From Verrucomicrobiota bacterium (GTDB lineage: Bacteria > Verrucomicrobiota > Verrucomicrobiia > Verrucomicrobiales > DEV007), in assembly GCA_018970725.1 (NCBI GenBank), contig JAGWVU010000004.1, positions 108,901-172,900 of the forward strand: 64,000 bases of DNA. The letters are read 5' to 3'. A model generated the notes under the pieces. It saw only the letters and a list, made by a program, of their open reading frames with translations. It was not told where the DNA came from and made no database searches. Made by a program: the position numbers and the translations under genes. Of this stretch, positions 8,716-17,416 are shown piece after piece; position 1 is the stretch's first letter, and every line of letters starts with the position of its first letter.

Positions 8716-9705
8716 ATGGATCCGATCTCCAACCGATTCCCCCTCCGGCTGACCCTTGGCGCCTTTGCCGCGTGGTTCCTTGCCATCGCCGCCATCTGGC
8801 TGGTCACCCGCAACCTCGATGAGCATTCCGCTCCCGCGATCTTCCTCGGTCGGTTCCATATCCTGATCGTGCACGTGCCGATCGGTCTGCTTTGCGCCGC
8901 CCTGATTTTCGAGGTTCTCGGACTGACTTCCCTCTTCCCGCGGCTCTCGGATTCGGTGTTGCCCTGTCTCTGGCTCGGGGTGGCCGGGGCCATGGGAGCC
9001 ACGGTGGCCGGTTATCTCCTCATGGCCGGGGAACAGATCGAGGGCAAGGACATGACCCTGCACATGTGGACCGGTCTCGGTGTCGTCGTCCTCTCCACCC
9101 TCTGCCTCTGCGCAAAACTGGTCCGGGTCTCCCCGCTGGCGATGTCCGCCCTGCTGCTGGTGACGGTCGGGTTGACCGGGGCCTCAAGCCATTTCGGAGG
9201 CAACATGGTTCATGACAACGACTACCTCTCCGAATACGCTCCCGACCTGTTGAAACCGTTGTTGGGACATCCTGCGGAAAAGGAAGCTTCCGTTCCCAAC
9301 ATCCCGTTTGGGGAGTGGCCGATCTACGCGAGGATCGTGCAGCCGATTCTCGATGCCAAATGCACCGAGTGCCACGATGAAAACAAAGTGGAGGGAGGTC
9401 TGCGCATGGACTCGTTCGAAGCCCTGGCCGCCGGAGGTGATCTGGTGAAGGACGGCGATATTCCCGGTGAATTTGTTGCCGGAAAAGCCGACGAAAGTGA
9501 GATGATCCTCCGCGTCACCATGGACCCTTCCGAGGACGATTTCATGCCACCAGGCAAGCGGGAACATATGACTCCCGCGGAAATCGCCTTGGTCAGCTGG
9601 TGGATCAATCAAGGCGCGTCGCCCACCATGACCGTCGCCCAGGCCAAGCCGGATGCGTCCGTGACCCCGTTGCTGGACGAATTGAAATCCGGGCACGCCA
9701 AGTGA
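8716..9705 (+). CDS. membrane protein with C-terminal c-type cytochrome (PSD1) domain
   Basis: A 329-residue protein. The N-terminal half has about five transmembrane segments in a DUF2231-like arrangement (FHILIVHVPIGLLCAALIFEVLG, GVAGAMGATVAGYLLMAG, MWTGLGVVVLSTLCLCAKLV). The C-terminal half is a periplasmic cytochrome domain with CTECH at residues 216-220, then MDSFEALAAGG and DDFMPPGKREHMTPAEIALVSWWINQG. That last block is the hallmark of planctomycete cytochrome C domains, with Met as likely sixth heme ligand. It is the first gene of a run with a lipoprotein, ResB and CcsA. It may be a substrate of that heme-attachment machinery or its electron donor. Confidence 0.85.
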   Translation: MDPISNRFPLRLTLGAFAAWFLAIAAIWLVTRNLDEHSAPAIFLGRFHILIVHVPIGLLCAALIFEVLGLTSLFPRLSDSVLPCLWLGVAGAMGATVAGYLLMAGEQIEGKDMTLHMWTGLGVVVLSTLCLCAKLVRVSPLAMSALLLVTVGLTGASSHFGGNMVHDNDYLSEYAPDLLKPLLGHPAEKEASVPNIPFGEWPIYARIVQPILDAKCTECHDENKVEGGLRMDSFEALAAGGDLVKDGDIPGEFVAGKADESEMILRVTMDPSEDDFMPPGKREHMTPAEIALVSWWINQGASPTMTVAQAKPDASVTPLLDELKSGHAK

Positions 9706-9728
9706 TTGGTCCCCGCTCCCCCTTCCGC

Positions 9729-10358
9729 ATGATCCCCCGCCCCTTTACGTTTCTCCTCCCCGCCTGTTTTCTGGCAGCCTGTGGCCAGTCCAAACCGGAA
9801 CTCATCTCCCACACCCGCGAACTGACCGGGTCCGAACGCAAGCCAGTTCTGGATGCGCCCGCTTCCGAGCGTTTTCAATTCGCCATGCCCGCCCCGGCCC
9901 CACCCCAACCCGGGCCGGAAGCCGCCTCGGGACCGCGGCTCGCATGGGATACTCCGCCCGGCTGGAAAGAGACCCCGCACCCCATGCGGGACATCAGCCT
10001 CTCCTTCGGGGATGGCGGCGAATGCTCCGTGGTCCGCGCCGGGGGATCACTGGTGGACAACGTGAATCGCTGGCGCAAGCAGATGGGGCTGGAGGCCATC
10101 TCCGAAACCGAGGCCGCCGCCCTGCCCACGCGCAACCTCTTCGGAGGTCCCGGCGTTCTGGTCGAACTGGATGGCAGTTACCAGGCCATGGGGACCTCCG
10201 CCGCCACCCCGGGTTATCGCATGGTGGGAGTCATCCTCGCGGTGCCCTCGGCAGATTCCGCCATCTTTGTGAAAATGGTCGGGCCGCGCGATTTGGTGCA
10301 AGGGAATGAAGCGGCCTTTGAAGCGTTTTGTGATTCCCTCCGCATCGTCAACTCCTAA
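9729..10358 (+). CDS. lipoprotein of unknown function in the cytochrome c locus
   Basis: A 209-residue protein from the ATG at 9729. The lipobox is clear (FLAACGQ, lipidated Cys at about residue 18 of a hydrophobic signal). A Pro-rich linker at about 45-65 leads to a globular domain containing WDTPPGWKETPHPMRDISLSFGDGGECSVV, then VNRWRKQMGLEAIS and EAFCDSLRIV. This resembles the small 'gluconolactonase-like/PsbP-like' exported domains seen beside cytochrome genes in Verrucomicrobia, but I cannot name the family. It lies between the cytochrome gene and resB with short spacers, so it is probably co-transcribed. Confidence 0.75.
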   Translation: MIPRPFTFLLPACFLAACGQSKPELISHTRELTGSERKPVLDAPASERFQFAMPAPAPPQPGPEAASGPRLAWDTPPGWKETPHPMRDISLSFGDGGECSVVRAGGSLVDNVNRWRKQMGLEAISETEAAALPTRNLFGGPGVLVELDGSYQAMGTSAATPGYRMVGVILAVPSADSAIFVKMVGPRDLVQGNEAAFEAFCDSLRIVNS

Positions 10359-10367
10359 ACCGTCCCC

Positions 10368-11600
10368 ATGGCCAAATCAAAAATCACCGCCCTGACGTGG
10401 GAGAACCTGCCGGAAGCCGGGCTCCGGCTCCTCACCTCGTTCGGCCTTGCCGCGGCGGTGCTCGCCCTGCTCACCCTCGTCACCCTCATGGGGACCCTGA
10501 ACCAAATCGAGGAGGGACTGATCGATTCCACCGCGAAGTATTTCGAGTCCGCCTGGATCGTTGACACCATCCCGCTCGGGAAGTTCACGGTCCCGGTGTT
10601 TCTCCCCGGCGGCTACCTTCTCCTGGCGATCCTCTTCTTCAACATCCTGGCCGGCACCATCTTGAAAATCCGGCGCAATTGGAAGGCGATCGGGCTCTAT
10701 GTCTCGCACATCGGCATCCTCATCCTGATCTTCAGCTCTTTCGTCACCCGGCATTTCGCTTGGGAGGGAAACATGGCGCTGCGCCCCGGCATGCAATCGT
10801 CCGAGGCCTTGCACTACCGCAACTGGCAGATCGAGATCCTGCCGGTAGACGCCGGGGGCCAGGCGACCCAGGCTCTGGTCATCCCGCACGGGGAATTGGA
10901 ATCGATCGGTTGGAAGGGGCAACGGACCTTCACCACGCCGGACCTCCCCTTTGATCTCCGGATCACCCACGCGGCGCGCAACGCCACGCCGATTCCGGTC
11001 TCCGCGCCGATGGCGGATCGCTCTGACTCCCCGGAAGTGGACGGGTTCAAGCTCCTCCAACTGCCGAAGGAAAAAGAGGCGGAGCGCAACTCGGCCGGAT
11101 TTTGCGCCGAGTTCATTCCGAAAAACGGCGACCCCTCCATCCCGGCGATCCTCTGGGCGCACATCGGCGGCAACTTTGCCCCGGTCAAACCGTTCACCCT
11201 GCGGACCGGGGGCAAAACCTTCGCCGTTCAAGTGGTGCGCGAACGGATGGCCATCCCCTTCACCATCCGGCTCGACCAGTTCCTCTTCGAGAAATACGCG
11301 GGTGTGATGACGGCGAAGAATTACCAGAGCAACATCACCAAACTCGAGGACGGGCGGGAGGAGAAGCTCGAGGTCAAGATGAACGAACCATTCCGCCATC
11401 GGGGTTACACCTTCTTCCAAGCCAGCTTCGGTCCGCCCGATGCGGGGCCGGACGACGAGCTTTACACGGTGTTCACGGTCTGGCGGAATCCGTCGGACCA
11501 CTGGCCGCTCATTTCCCTCGTGGTGACTTTCGCCGGTCTTCTGGCCCACATGGGCTGGAAATTGGCCGAGCACCTCCGCCGTTCCACCCGCACCGCCTGA
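10368..11600 (+). CDS. resB: ResB-like cytochrome c biogenesis protein
   Basis: A 410-residue membrane protein of system II (Ccs) cytochrome c maturation. It has N-terminal transmembrane helices (LTSFGLAAAVLALLTLVTLMGTLNQ with the conserved family motif, GGYLLLAILFFNILAGTILKIRRNWKAIGLYVSHIGILILIFSSFV). A large periplasmic domain spans about residues 135-370, and one C-terminal helix (LISLVVTFAGLLAHMGWKL) closes the protein. ResB partners CcsA/ResC to deliver heme to apocytochromes. The gene starts 9 bases after the lipoprotein and ends 7 bases before ccsA, indicating an operon. No thiol-reducing ResA or CcdA is seen directly beside it. The name follows the family; local data do not prove it. 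Confidence 0.85.
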   Translation: MAKSKITALTWENLPEAGLRLLTSFGLAAAVLALLTLVTLMGTLNQIEEGLIDSTAKYFESAWIVDTIPLGKFTVPVFLPGGYLLLAILFFNILAGTILKIRRNWKAIGLYVSHIGILILIFSSFVTRHFAWEGNMALRPGMQSSEALHYRNWQIEILPVDAGGQATQALVIPHGELESIGWKGQRTFTTPDLPFDLRITHAARNATPIPVSAPMADRSDSPEVDGFKLLQLPKEKEAERNSAGFCAEFIPKNGDPSIPAILWAHIGGNFAPVKPFTLRTGGKTFAVQVVRERMAIPFTIRLDQFLFEKYAGVMTAKNYQSNITKLEDGREEKLEVKMNEPFRHRGYTFFQASFGPPDAGPDDELYTVFTVWRNPSDHWPLISLVVTFAGLLAHMGWKLAEHLRRSTRTA

Positions 11601-11607
11601 GCTTACC

Positions 11608-13545
11608 ATGAACCGATTCTCCATCGTCCCCCTGCTGGTTGCGCTTTGTGGCATCGCCAACGCGGACTACAAACCATGGCCCGAACAGGCCGTCACTTCC
11701 TTTTCCAGAATCCCGGTCCTCTCGGAGGGGCGCGTCAAGCCGCTGCAGACCGTGGCCTATTACGCGCTGCTGGAATTACAAGGCCGCACCTCCCTGAAAA
11801 CAAAAATCGACGGCCGGAACGTCAAGCTGAGCGCTTCCGAATGGCTCATGGACGCCATCTTCCGCCCGGAATTCTCCAAGGACTACCCCGTCTTCCTCGT
11901 GGATGACACCGCGGCGGTCCGTTCGATCGGCATCGACCAGAGCGGCAAGCGCAAGCGGGATCGCTTCACTTACAACGAGCTGCTTCCGGGCCGTTCCCAA
12001 CTGGCGAACCTCGCGGCTTCCTTCGCCCAAAAAAAGGGCCGTGAGGAGAAGCTCACGTCCTTGGAGGAGCAGGTCTTGATTCTGGGCGGCAAGGTCAACG
12101 ATTACGAAATGCTGGTCGCCGGAATCGCCCCGGCCCAACCCTCCCGGTTGATCAACACCTCCATGCTTCCTCCAGACATGTCGGAGCTCGCCTCCCGCAT
12201 GAAACTTGGCGAGTTCCTCGGGATGGCCCCCAAACTTCCGGTGGAGGCGATCGAGGCCATGATGCAACGGGACCGGAACCAAATGACGGAGGACGAGCGC
12301 CAGGTGCTCACCGCGATGATGCTGGTCTACTTCTTCCACAAGACCGGGACCGCACTCACCCTGTTCCCTCCGCCGGACCCGTCCCGCGCCGAATGGATGT
12401 CGCTCGGCGAAATGATCGGCAACGCGATCGGCAGGGAGAAGACGGAGCGCACCTGGGAACTGGAACGTCTCGCGCTCGTGGAAAAGGTGGCCGGGAGCAC
12501 GGGAGACCCGGCGGCTTTTTCCAATGCCATGGAAGCCCTGCGGGCCCGGATCCAGGCGGATGCCGCCGCGCGCAGGGAGGCCGGACAGATCGACACCGAG
12601 ATCAAGCTCTACAATGGAAAGTATCTCGATAACGCCAAGGTGTTCTTCATCGCCGCCTTCTTCTTCGTGGTGCTGATGTGGCTCGGGCCGATGTCCACTC
12701 CCGGCAAGGTGTTCACCGCGCTGGCGATCTGGTCAGGGATCGCCGGTTTCCTCAGCCTGGTCGCCGGCATGTTGCTGCGCAGCCAGATCCGCGGCTGGGC
12801 GCCGATCACCAACCTCTACGAGACCTTCCTCTTCATCAGTGCGTCCGCCTTCGTCTTCGGCCTCTTGTTCGAGCGGTCCAACCGGCAGCGGATCGCCCTC
12901 TCGGCCGGCATCTTCGTCCCCACCCTCTGCCTCATCCTTTCCGGACAATTCCTCCTCATTTCCCCCGAGGACACCCTGCCTCCGCTGGTGGCGGTGCTCC
13001 GGAGCAATTTCTGGCTCACGACCCATGTCATCACGGTGACCCTGGGATATTCCGCCGGACTGCTGGCCGCCGTGATCGCCTCCATCTGGATTGTGGCCCG
13101 TTTTTTCCGGATCGCCGAAAACCGGCGCGACGTCTACCGGGACGCCACCAAGATGACCTATGGCATCATCCTGTTCTCCCTGCTTTTTTCCCTTGTGGGC
13201 ACCGTGCTCGGGGGAATCTGGGCGAACTACAGCTGGGGCCGTTTCTGGGGATGGGACCCCAAGGAAAACGGCGCGCTCATGATCGTGCTGTGGACCTTGG
13301 TGATCCTCCATGCCCGTCTTGGAGGCTACATCCGCGACATCGGGCTCCACGTCATGGCGGTGATCCAAGGCATCATCATCTCGTTCTCCTGGTTCGGGGT
13401 GAATGCGATGGGTGTCGGTCTCCACAGCTACGGATTCATCGCCGGCATCTGGACAGCGCTGGGGATCGCCTGGGGAGTCATGGCCCTGATCATCGGCATG
13501 GCCACCCGGCTCAAACTCCGCGAGATGCCCCCTGCTGCAGCCTGA
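11608..13545 (+). CDS. ccsA: cytochrome c assembly protein CcsA/ResC with long exported N-terminal region
   Basis: A 645-residue protein. Residues 1-20 are a signal or first helix. Residues 20-335 form an unusually large exported region beginning KPWPEQAVTSFSRIPVLSEGRVKPLQTVA, a block found in fused or extended Ccs proteins of Bacteroidetes and PVC bacteria. The C-terminal 300 residues are the CcsA core with about eight helices. They carry the tryptophan-rich heme-handling motif W543-GRFWGWDPKENGALM and flanking histidines in LTTHVITVTLGYS and GVGLHSYGF. With ResB it makes the heme-export and ligation complex. Many CxxCH proteins encoded in this window would be its clients. Confidence 0.9.
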   Translation: MNRFSIVPLLVALCGIANADYKPWPEQAVTSFSRIPVLSEGRVKPLQTVAYYALLELQGRTSLKTKIDGRNVKLSASEWLMDAIFRPEFSKDYPVFLVDDTAAVRSIGIDQSGKRKRDRFTYNELLPGRSQLANLAASFAQKKGREEKLTSLEEQVLILGGKVNDYEMLVAGIAPAQPSRLINTSMLPPDMSELASRMKLGEFLGMAPKLPVEAIEAMMQRDRNQMTEDERQVLTAMMLVYFFHKTGTALTLFPPPDPSRAEWMSLGEMIGNAIGREKTERTWELERLALVEKVAGSTGDPAAFSNAMEALRARIQADAAARREAGQIDTEIKLYNGKYLDNAKVFFIAAFFFVVLMWLGPMSTPGKVFTALAIWSGIAGFLSLVAGMLLRSQIRGWAPITNLYETFLFISASAFVFGLLFERSNRQRIALSAGIFVPTLCLILSGQFLLISPEDTLPPLVAVLRSNFWLTTHVITVTLGYSAGLLAAVIASIWIVARFFRIAENRRDVYRDATKMTYGIILFSLLFSLVGTVLGGIWANYSWGRFWGWDPKENGALMIVLWTLVILHARLGGYIRDIGLHVMAVIQGIIISFSWFGVNAMGVGLHSYGFIAGIWTALGIAWGVMALIIGMATRLKLREMPPAAA

Positions 13546-13554
13546 TCAACCGCC

Positions 13555-13797
13555 ATGCCCAAGTGCGACGTCAGCCGGATCCACGGCAAAATCCAATTCG
13601 TCACCTCGTTCCCCGACTACAAGGTGGAAGTGGTCTCCTCCTTCCCGGACCTCAAGGTGCAACTGGTGAACGCCTTTCCGGACAGTCCCGGAAAATGGCA
13701 GATCGTGGACTCGTTTCCCGACTTCAAGATCCAGATCGTCACCGCGTTTCCCGATTTTAAGATCCAATATGTGACCGCCTTCCCCGGCCCGGCGTAA
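13555..13797 (+). CDS. FPD-repeat miniprotein (six 11-13-residue beta repeats)
   Basis: An 80-residue protein made almost entirely of six copies of K-(I/V)-Q-x-V-x-(S/A)-F-P-D-x. The repeats are 11 residues long, except that the third has a two-residue SPG insertion and the fourth a KWQIVDSFPDF variant. There is no signal peptide, and the only Cys is at position 4. The alternating pattern predicts beta strands closed by FPD turns, compatible with a small solenoid or meander. It starts 9 bases after ccsA stops and could be the last gene of that operon. I recall similar FPD-repeat small proteins in other bacteria, without known function. The DNA shows matching near-33-base periodicity. Confidence 0.7.
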   Translation: MPKCDVSRIHGKIQFVTSFPDYKVEVVSSFPDLKVQLVNAFPDSPGKWQIVDSFPDFKIQIVTAFPDFKIQYVTAFPGPA

Positions 13798-13839
13798 CCC
13801 CGGCATTGACTCCGGCGGCACCGGCCGCATGATGGAGGC

Positions 13840-14901
13840 TTGGAAACAAGCTCCCAACAGTTCGCCAGTGACAACTACGCCGGGATCTGCCCGGAGGCTT
13901 GGGCCGCTTTGGAATCGGCCCGCCACGGTCACGCCCCCGCCTACGGTGACGACCCTTGGACCGCCCGCGCCAGTGATCTCCTGCGGGAAATCTTCGAGAC
14001 CGACTGCGAGGTCTTTTTCACCTTCAACGGCACGGCCGCCAACTCCCTGGCCCTGGCCTCGCTCTGCCAGTCCTACCACAGCATCCTCTGCAGCCAGGTC
14101 GCGCACGTCGAGACCGACGAATGTGGCGCCCCCGAATTTTTCTCCAACGGCACAAAGATCCTCCTTTTGCCGACCGATGGGGGCAAGATCCGGGCCGGGT
14201 CGATCGGGGAGACGGTCTCGCGCCGTCAGGACCTTCACTTTCCCAAGCCGCGCGCGATCAGCCTCACGCAGGCCACCGAAACTGGCACCATCTACCAGCC
14301 CGCGGAACTGGGGACCATCGCAGAGGCGGCGCGACGTTACGGCCTCAGCGTCCACATGGACGGTGCGCGCTTTGCCAATGCCGCGGCCTCGCTGGGCCGG
14401 GCGCCCCGGGAGTTCACTTGGGAGGCCGGAGTGGATGTCCTCTGTTTCGGCGGCACCAAGATGGGGCTTCCGGTGGGCGAAGCCGTCGTCTTCTTCCGCA
14501 AGGCGTTGGCCGCGGAATTCGCCTACCGCTGCAAACAGGCCGGGCAACTCGCTTCCAAGATGCGGTTCCTCGCCGCCCCGTGGGTCGGCATGCTGGAGAA
14601 CGGCGCCTGGCTCCGGCACGCCGCTCATGCCAACGCAATGGCGGAACGCCTTTTCCAAGGCCTCTCCACCCTGCCCGCCATCCGCGTGGTCTATCCCCGG
14701 CAGGCCAATTCCGTCTTCCTCGACCTCTCTCCGGATGTCGCCACGGCCCTTCGCGGGCTCGGTTGGAGATTCTACAATTTCATCGGGGACTCGGGATGCC
14801 GGTTCATGTGCGCTTGGGATACGGAGCCCGCCACCGTCGACCGATTGCTCGCGGATTTCCACCGGGTAACCGCCGCGGCCCCTCCGGCGTCCTCCCATTA
14901 G
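13840..14901 (+). CDS. low-specificity L-threonine aldolase
   Basis: A 353-residue PLP enzyme splitting L-threonine or L-allo-threonine to glycine and acetaldehyde. Family blocks: QFASDNYAGICPEAW at the start, HVETDECGAPEFF, MDGARFANAAASLG (Asp binding the PLP ring), and CFGGTKMGLPVGEAVVFF with the Schiff-base lysine at K207. No ATG is in frame; TTG at 13840 is the first plausible start after an in-frame stop at 13807-13809, and family alignment places the true start there or a few codons later. GGAGG lies only about one base upstream of this TTG, so the exact start is uncertain. Cytoplasmic; monocistronic-looking. Confidence 0.9.
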   Translation: METSSQQFASDNYAGICPEAWAALESARHGHAPAYGDDPWTARASDLLREIFETDCEVFFTFNGTAANSLALASLCQSYHSILCSQVAHVETDECGAPEFFSNGTKILLLPTDGGKIRAGSIGETVSRRQDLHFPKPRAISLTQATETGTIYQPAELGTIAEAARRYGLSVHMDGARFANAAASLGRAPREFTWEAGVDVLCFGGTKMGLPVGEAVVFFRKALAAEFAYRCKQAGQLASKMRFLAAPWVGMLENGAWLRHAAHANAMAERLFQGLSTLPAIRVVYPRQANSVFLDLSPDVATALRGLGWRFYNFIGDSGCRFMCAWDTEPATVDRLLADFHRVTAAAPPASSH

Positions 14902-14915
14902 CCTCCCACTCCCCG

Positions 14916-16796
14916 ATGCGCCGAGGAATCCGATTTCGCACCAAGCTGATTCTGGCCATGATGGTCTCCACCCTCGGAGTAGCGGGCCTCCTCATTGTTT
15001 TCACCGGGCAACGCTCCACCGCCCGGGAGACCCGGAGGTTCTCCGAGAGATTCGCCCGGCAGGTCGATTATCTCCGCTCCACCCGCAAGGAGCGGGCCGA
15101 TATCATCCTCCGCATCAGTCGCGAGTTCGCCGCCTCCAAGATCGTGGTCGCTGCCCTGCGGGACGGCGTGGCGCCACCCCCGGGTTTTCCTTGGAAGGAT
15201 CTGGCGGAGCGGGCCCGGAACAGTCCGCAGCGCGGCTATCCCGGTTTCGAGGGCGGGTTCGGGGATTTCAACGCGATCCGGCTTCTGCTGGCCGGACCGG
15301 CCACCTTGGTGGCGTTGATGGACATCGATGGCACGGTGCGCAATTTGAGCCCCGGGATGGCCCCGCAACGCTCCTCCCGCCGGGCGGCGGAGACGGACGA
15401 GGAGATCCGGGCGCTCGTCGAGAGGATCCGGAACGATACCAGCCAACAGATCGGCTATATCGCGATCGATGACAGCACCGGAAAGCCGATCGCCAAGGAA
15501 GTCGCTTTCACCGCGGTGCGAGATCCGAAGAACGGCAAGATCTTGGGCGCTCTCATCATGGGCCTTCCAGCGATCACCACCGCCGAAGCGATGTTGGAAA
15601 AATTCGGCGAGGCGGAGGAAGGCGAGAGCGTGGCGGAATCCGCGATCCTGCTGAATGGAACGCTTTACCCCGCCGGACCGCCGCCTCCCTACCTGAAATC
15701 ACTGGCCGCCGCCACGACCCGGCAGATCAACACGAAAATGGCGCGGACTGGCAAAATCCCTGCGGAAGGCCAGTTTACGACCCGGCTCGAAGGGGAAACC
15801 TGCAGTGTCCATTTCAGCCTGCTGAATCCCGATTCCGCCCTGCCGAAAGCCTGGCAAATCTCCACGTTCCGCCTTGGGAAACTCGAGGAGGAACTCGAGA
15901 CCATGCACCAATCGGCGGTGGCGGTCAGCCTGGTCGCCTTGGCGCTGAGCTTCCTCATGGCCCTGATTCTCTCCCGGAGTCTGTCGGGTCCGGTCCGCGC
16001 CCTTACCTCCGCCGCGAGTGCCATCGGCGAGGGCAATTTCAAGGCCCGCGTTCCGGTACGTTCGCGCGATGAACTTGGCGAACTGTCGGAATCCTTCAAC
16101 CGGATGGCGGAGGAACTGGCGGTCAAGGAACACTACCGGGAACTTCTCGTGAAGGTCAGCGACGAGGCGGTGGCCCAAGCCATGATCAGCGGCGGACTGG
16201 ACCTTGAGCTGGGCGGTGAGCTGAAGGAGGCCACCATTCTCTTCTGCGATATCCGCGGCTTCACCGCGCTCACCGAGAGCATGTCTCCCTGCGAGGTCAT
16301 CGCTATCCTCAACGAGCACATGACCGCCATGACGGTGGTAACCCGGGAGCACCACGGCGTCGTGGACAAGTTCATCGGGGACGCCATCATGGGCGTTTTC
16401 GGCTGTCTCAAAAGCTACGGGAACGACGCCGCGCACGCTGCCGGCTGCGCCCTGCGGATGATCGCCGAGCGCGACCGGCTCAACCGGGACTCCCCGTTTC
16501 CGCTCAGCATCGGCATCGGCCTGGCCACCGGCCAGGTCGTGGCCGGCTGCATGGGATCCAACGACCGTTTGAATTACACGGTGCTTGGTTCCCGCGTCAA
16601 TCTTGCCGCCCGCCTCGCCTCCCGCGCCGGCAACATGGAGATCCTCATCGATGAAACCACGTTGGAGCATCTCGATGGATCCTTCACCGCCGAGCCCTTG
16701 GGACCGATCGACCTGCGCGGCTTCGCCTCCACCCAACCGGCTTTCAAACTGTTGCCCCCCGGCGCGGTATCCGGGGCCGTCGTCGTCCGTTCCTGA
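14916..16796 (+). CDS. membrane-bound class III adenylate/guanylate cyclase with HAMP domain
   Basis: A 626-residue protein from the ATG at 14916; the frame is open further upstream but overlaps the threonine aldolase gene. Order: transmembrane helix at about 9-29; exported sensor domain of about 300 residues (dCache/single-Cache-like, containing GYIAIDDSTGKPIAKEVAFTAVRDPK); second helix at about 336-354; HAMP (ARVPVRSRDELGELSESFNRMAEEL). The class III cyclase catalytic domain begins at about 430 (TILFCDIRGFTAL, DKFIGDAIMGVFG, LSIGIGLATGQVVAGCMGS, NYTVLGSRVNLAARL). The metal-binding aspartates are present in FCD and GDA. It makes cAMP (or cGMP) in response to an external cue. No cAMP receptor is nearby. 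Confidence 0.93.
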   Translation: MRRGIRFRTKLILAMMVSTLGVAGLLIVFTGQRSTARETRRFSERFARQVDYLRSTRKERADIILRISREFAASKIVVAALRDGVAPPPGFPWKDLAERARNSPQRGYPGFEGGFGDFNAIRLLLAGPATLVALMDIDGTVRNLSPGMAPQRSSRRAAETDEEIRALVERIRNDTSQQIGYIAIDDSTGKPIAKEVAFTAVRDPKNGKILGALIMGLPAITTAEAMLEKFGEAEEGESVAESAILLNGTLYPAGPPPPYLKSLAAATTRQINTKMARTGKIPAEGQFTTRLEGETCSVHFSLLNPDSALPKAWQISTFRLGKLEEELETMHQSAVAVSLVALALSFLMALILSRSLSGPVRALTSAASAIGEGNFKARVPVRSRDELGELSESFNRMAEELAVKEHYRELLVKVSDEAVAQAMISGGLDLELGGELKEATILFCDIRGFTALTESMSPCEVIAILNEHMTAMTVVTREHHGVVDKFIGDAIMGVFGCLKSYGNDAAHAAGCALRMIAERDRLNRDSPFPLSIGIGLATGQVVAGCMGSNDRLNYTVLGSRVNLAARLASRAGNMEILIDETTLEHLDGSFTAEPLGPIDLRGFASTQPAFKLLPPGAVSGAVVVRS

Positions 16797-16873
16797 CCGA
16801 TTCCCCCTCCGGACTTTCCGGTGATCTGAAATTCGGGCTGGACCAAACGGCCCGTTGACTGGAAACTGGACCC

Positions 16874-17410
16874 ATGGGTCTGCGCTATTTCCTGATCAGC
16901 ACGTTGACCGGTCTCGCCCTTTTCGGGGGAGCCGCTTGTTCCAAGCAGCAAGAGGAAGAACCGGTGGAGACGCCGAAGCCACCGGCCATCGATGTCACCC
17001 GGGCCCAACCCTACCAGACCAAGGACGCCGAACTCAACGCCGCCATGCAGGAGGCGAGGAATTCCCTCCCCGCGTTCGTGGCCGAATCCATGAACAACGA
17101 GTCCTCCGGCACCGCGTTCACGGTCAAGGTCCACGCCGTCTCCCCTGCTGGCGAGGAAGACTTGTGGCTGACCGGGATCGTTCAGGACGGAGACCACTAC
17201 ACCGCCGTCGTCGAATCCGACCCGAAGGCGCTCGCCGCCGAATTTCCCATGGGCACCGAGGTCCGGTTCAGTCCCGGGGAGGTGGTGGAATGGCATTATT
17301 TCAAGGATGACAAAGTGACCGGAGCGCAAGTCACCCGCATCCTGCGCCAGCGGATGACGCCCGCGCAACGCGCCGAGCACGACGTGATTTATCCCTTCCC
17401 TTTCGAGTAA
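16874..17410 (+). CDS. DUF2314 lipoprotein
   Basis: A 178-residue protein with a lipobox (FGGAACSKQ, Cys at about 23). The mature domain reads DAELNAAMQEARNSLPAFVAE, then GEEDLWLTGIVQDGDHYTAVVESDP and GEVVEWHYFKDDKVTGAQVTRIL. This matches the DUF2314 pattern (E-lWv...G.l...I.DW.y..dgk..G.fT.R). The family's function is unknown. Convergent with the ABC transporter permease, with 6 bases between stop codons and no clear terminator. Confidence 0.8.
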   Translation: MGLRYFLISTLTGLALFGGAACSKQQEEEPVETPKPPAIDVTRAQPYQTKDAELNAAMQEARNSLPAFVAESMNNESSGTAFTVKVHAVSPAGEEDLWLTGIVQDGDHYTAVVESDPKALAAEFPMGTEVRFSPGEVVEWHYFKDDKVTGAQVTRILRQRMTPAQRAEHDVIYPFPFE

Positions 17411-17416
17411 GATCGC

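Noticed and set aside
14121..14915. N-terminal extension of the cyclase frame
   Set aside because: It overlaps the whole second part of the threonine aldolase gene in another frame and has no domain; the membrane-protein start at 14916 is natural.
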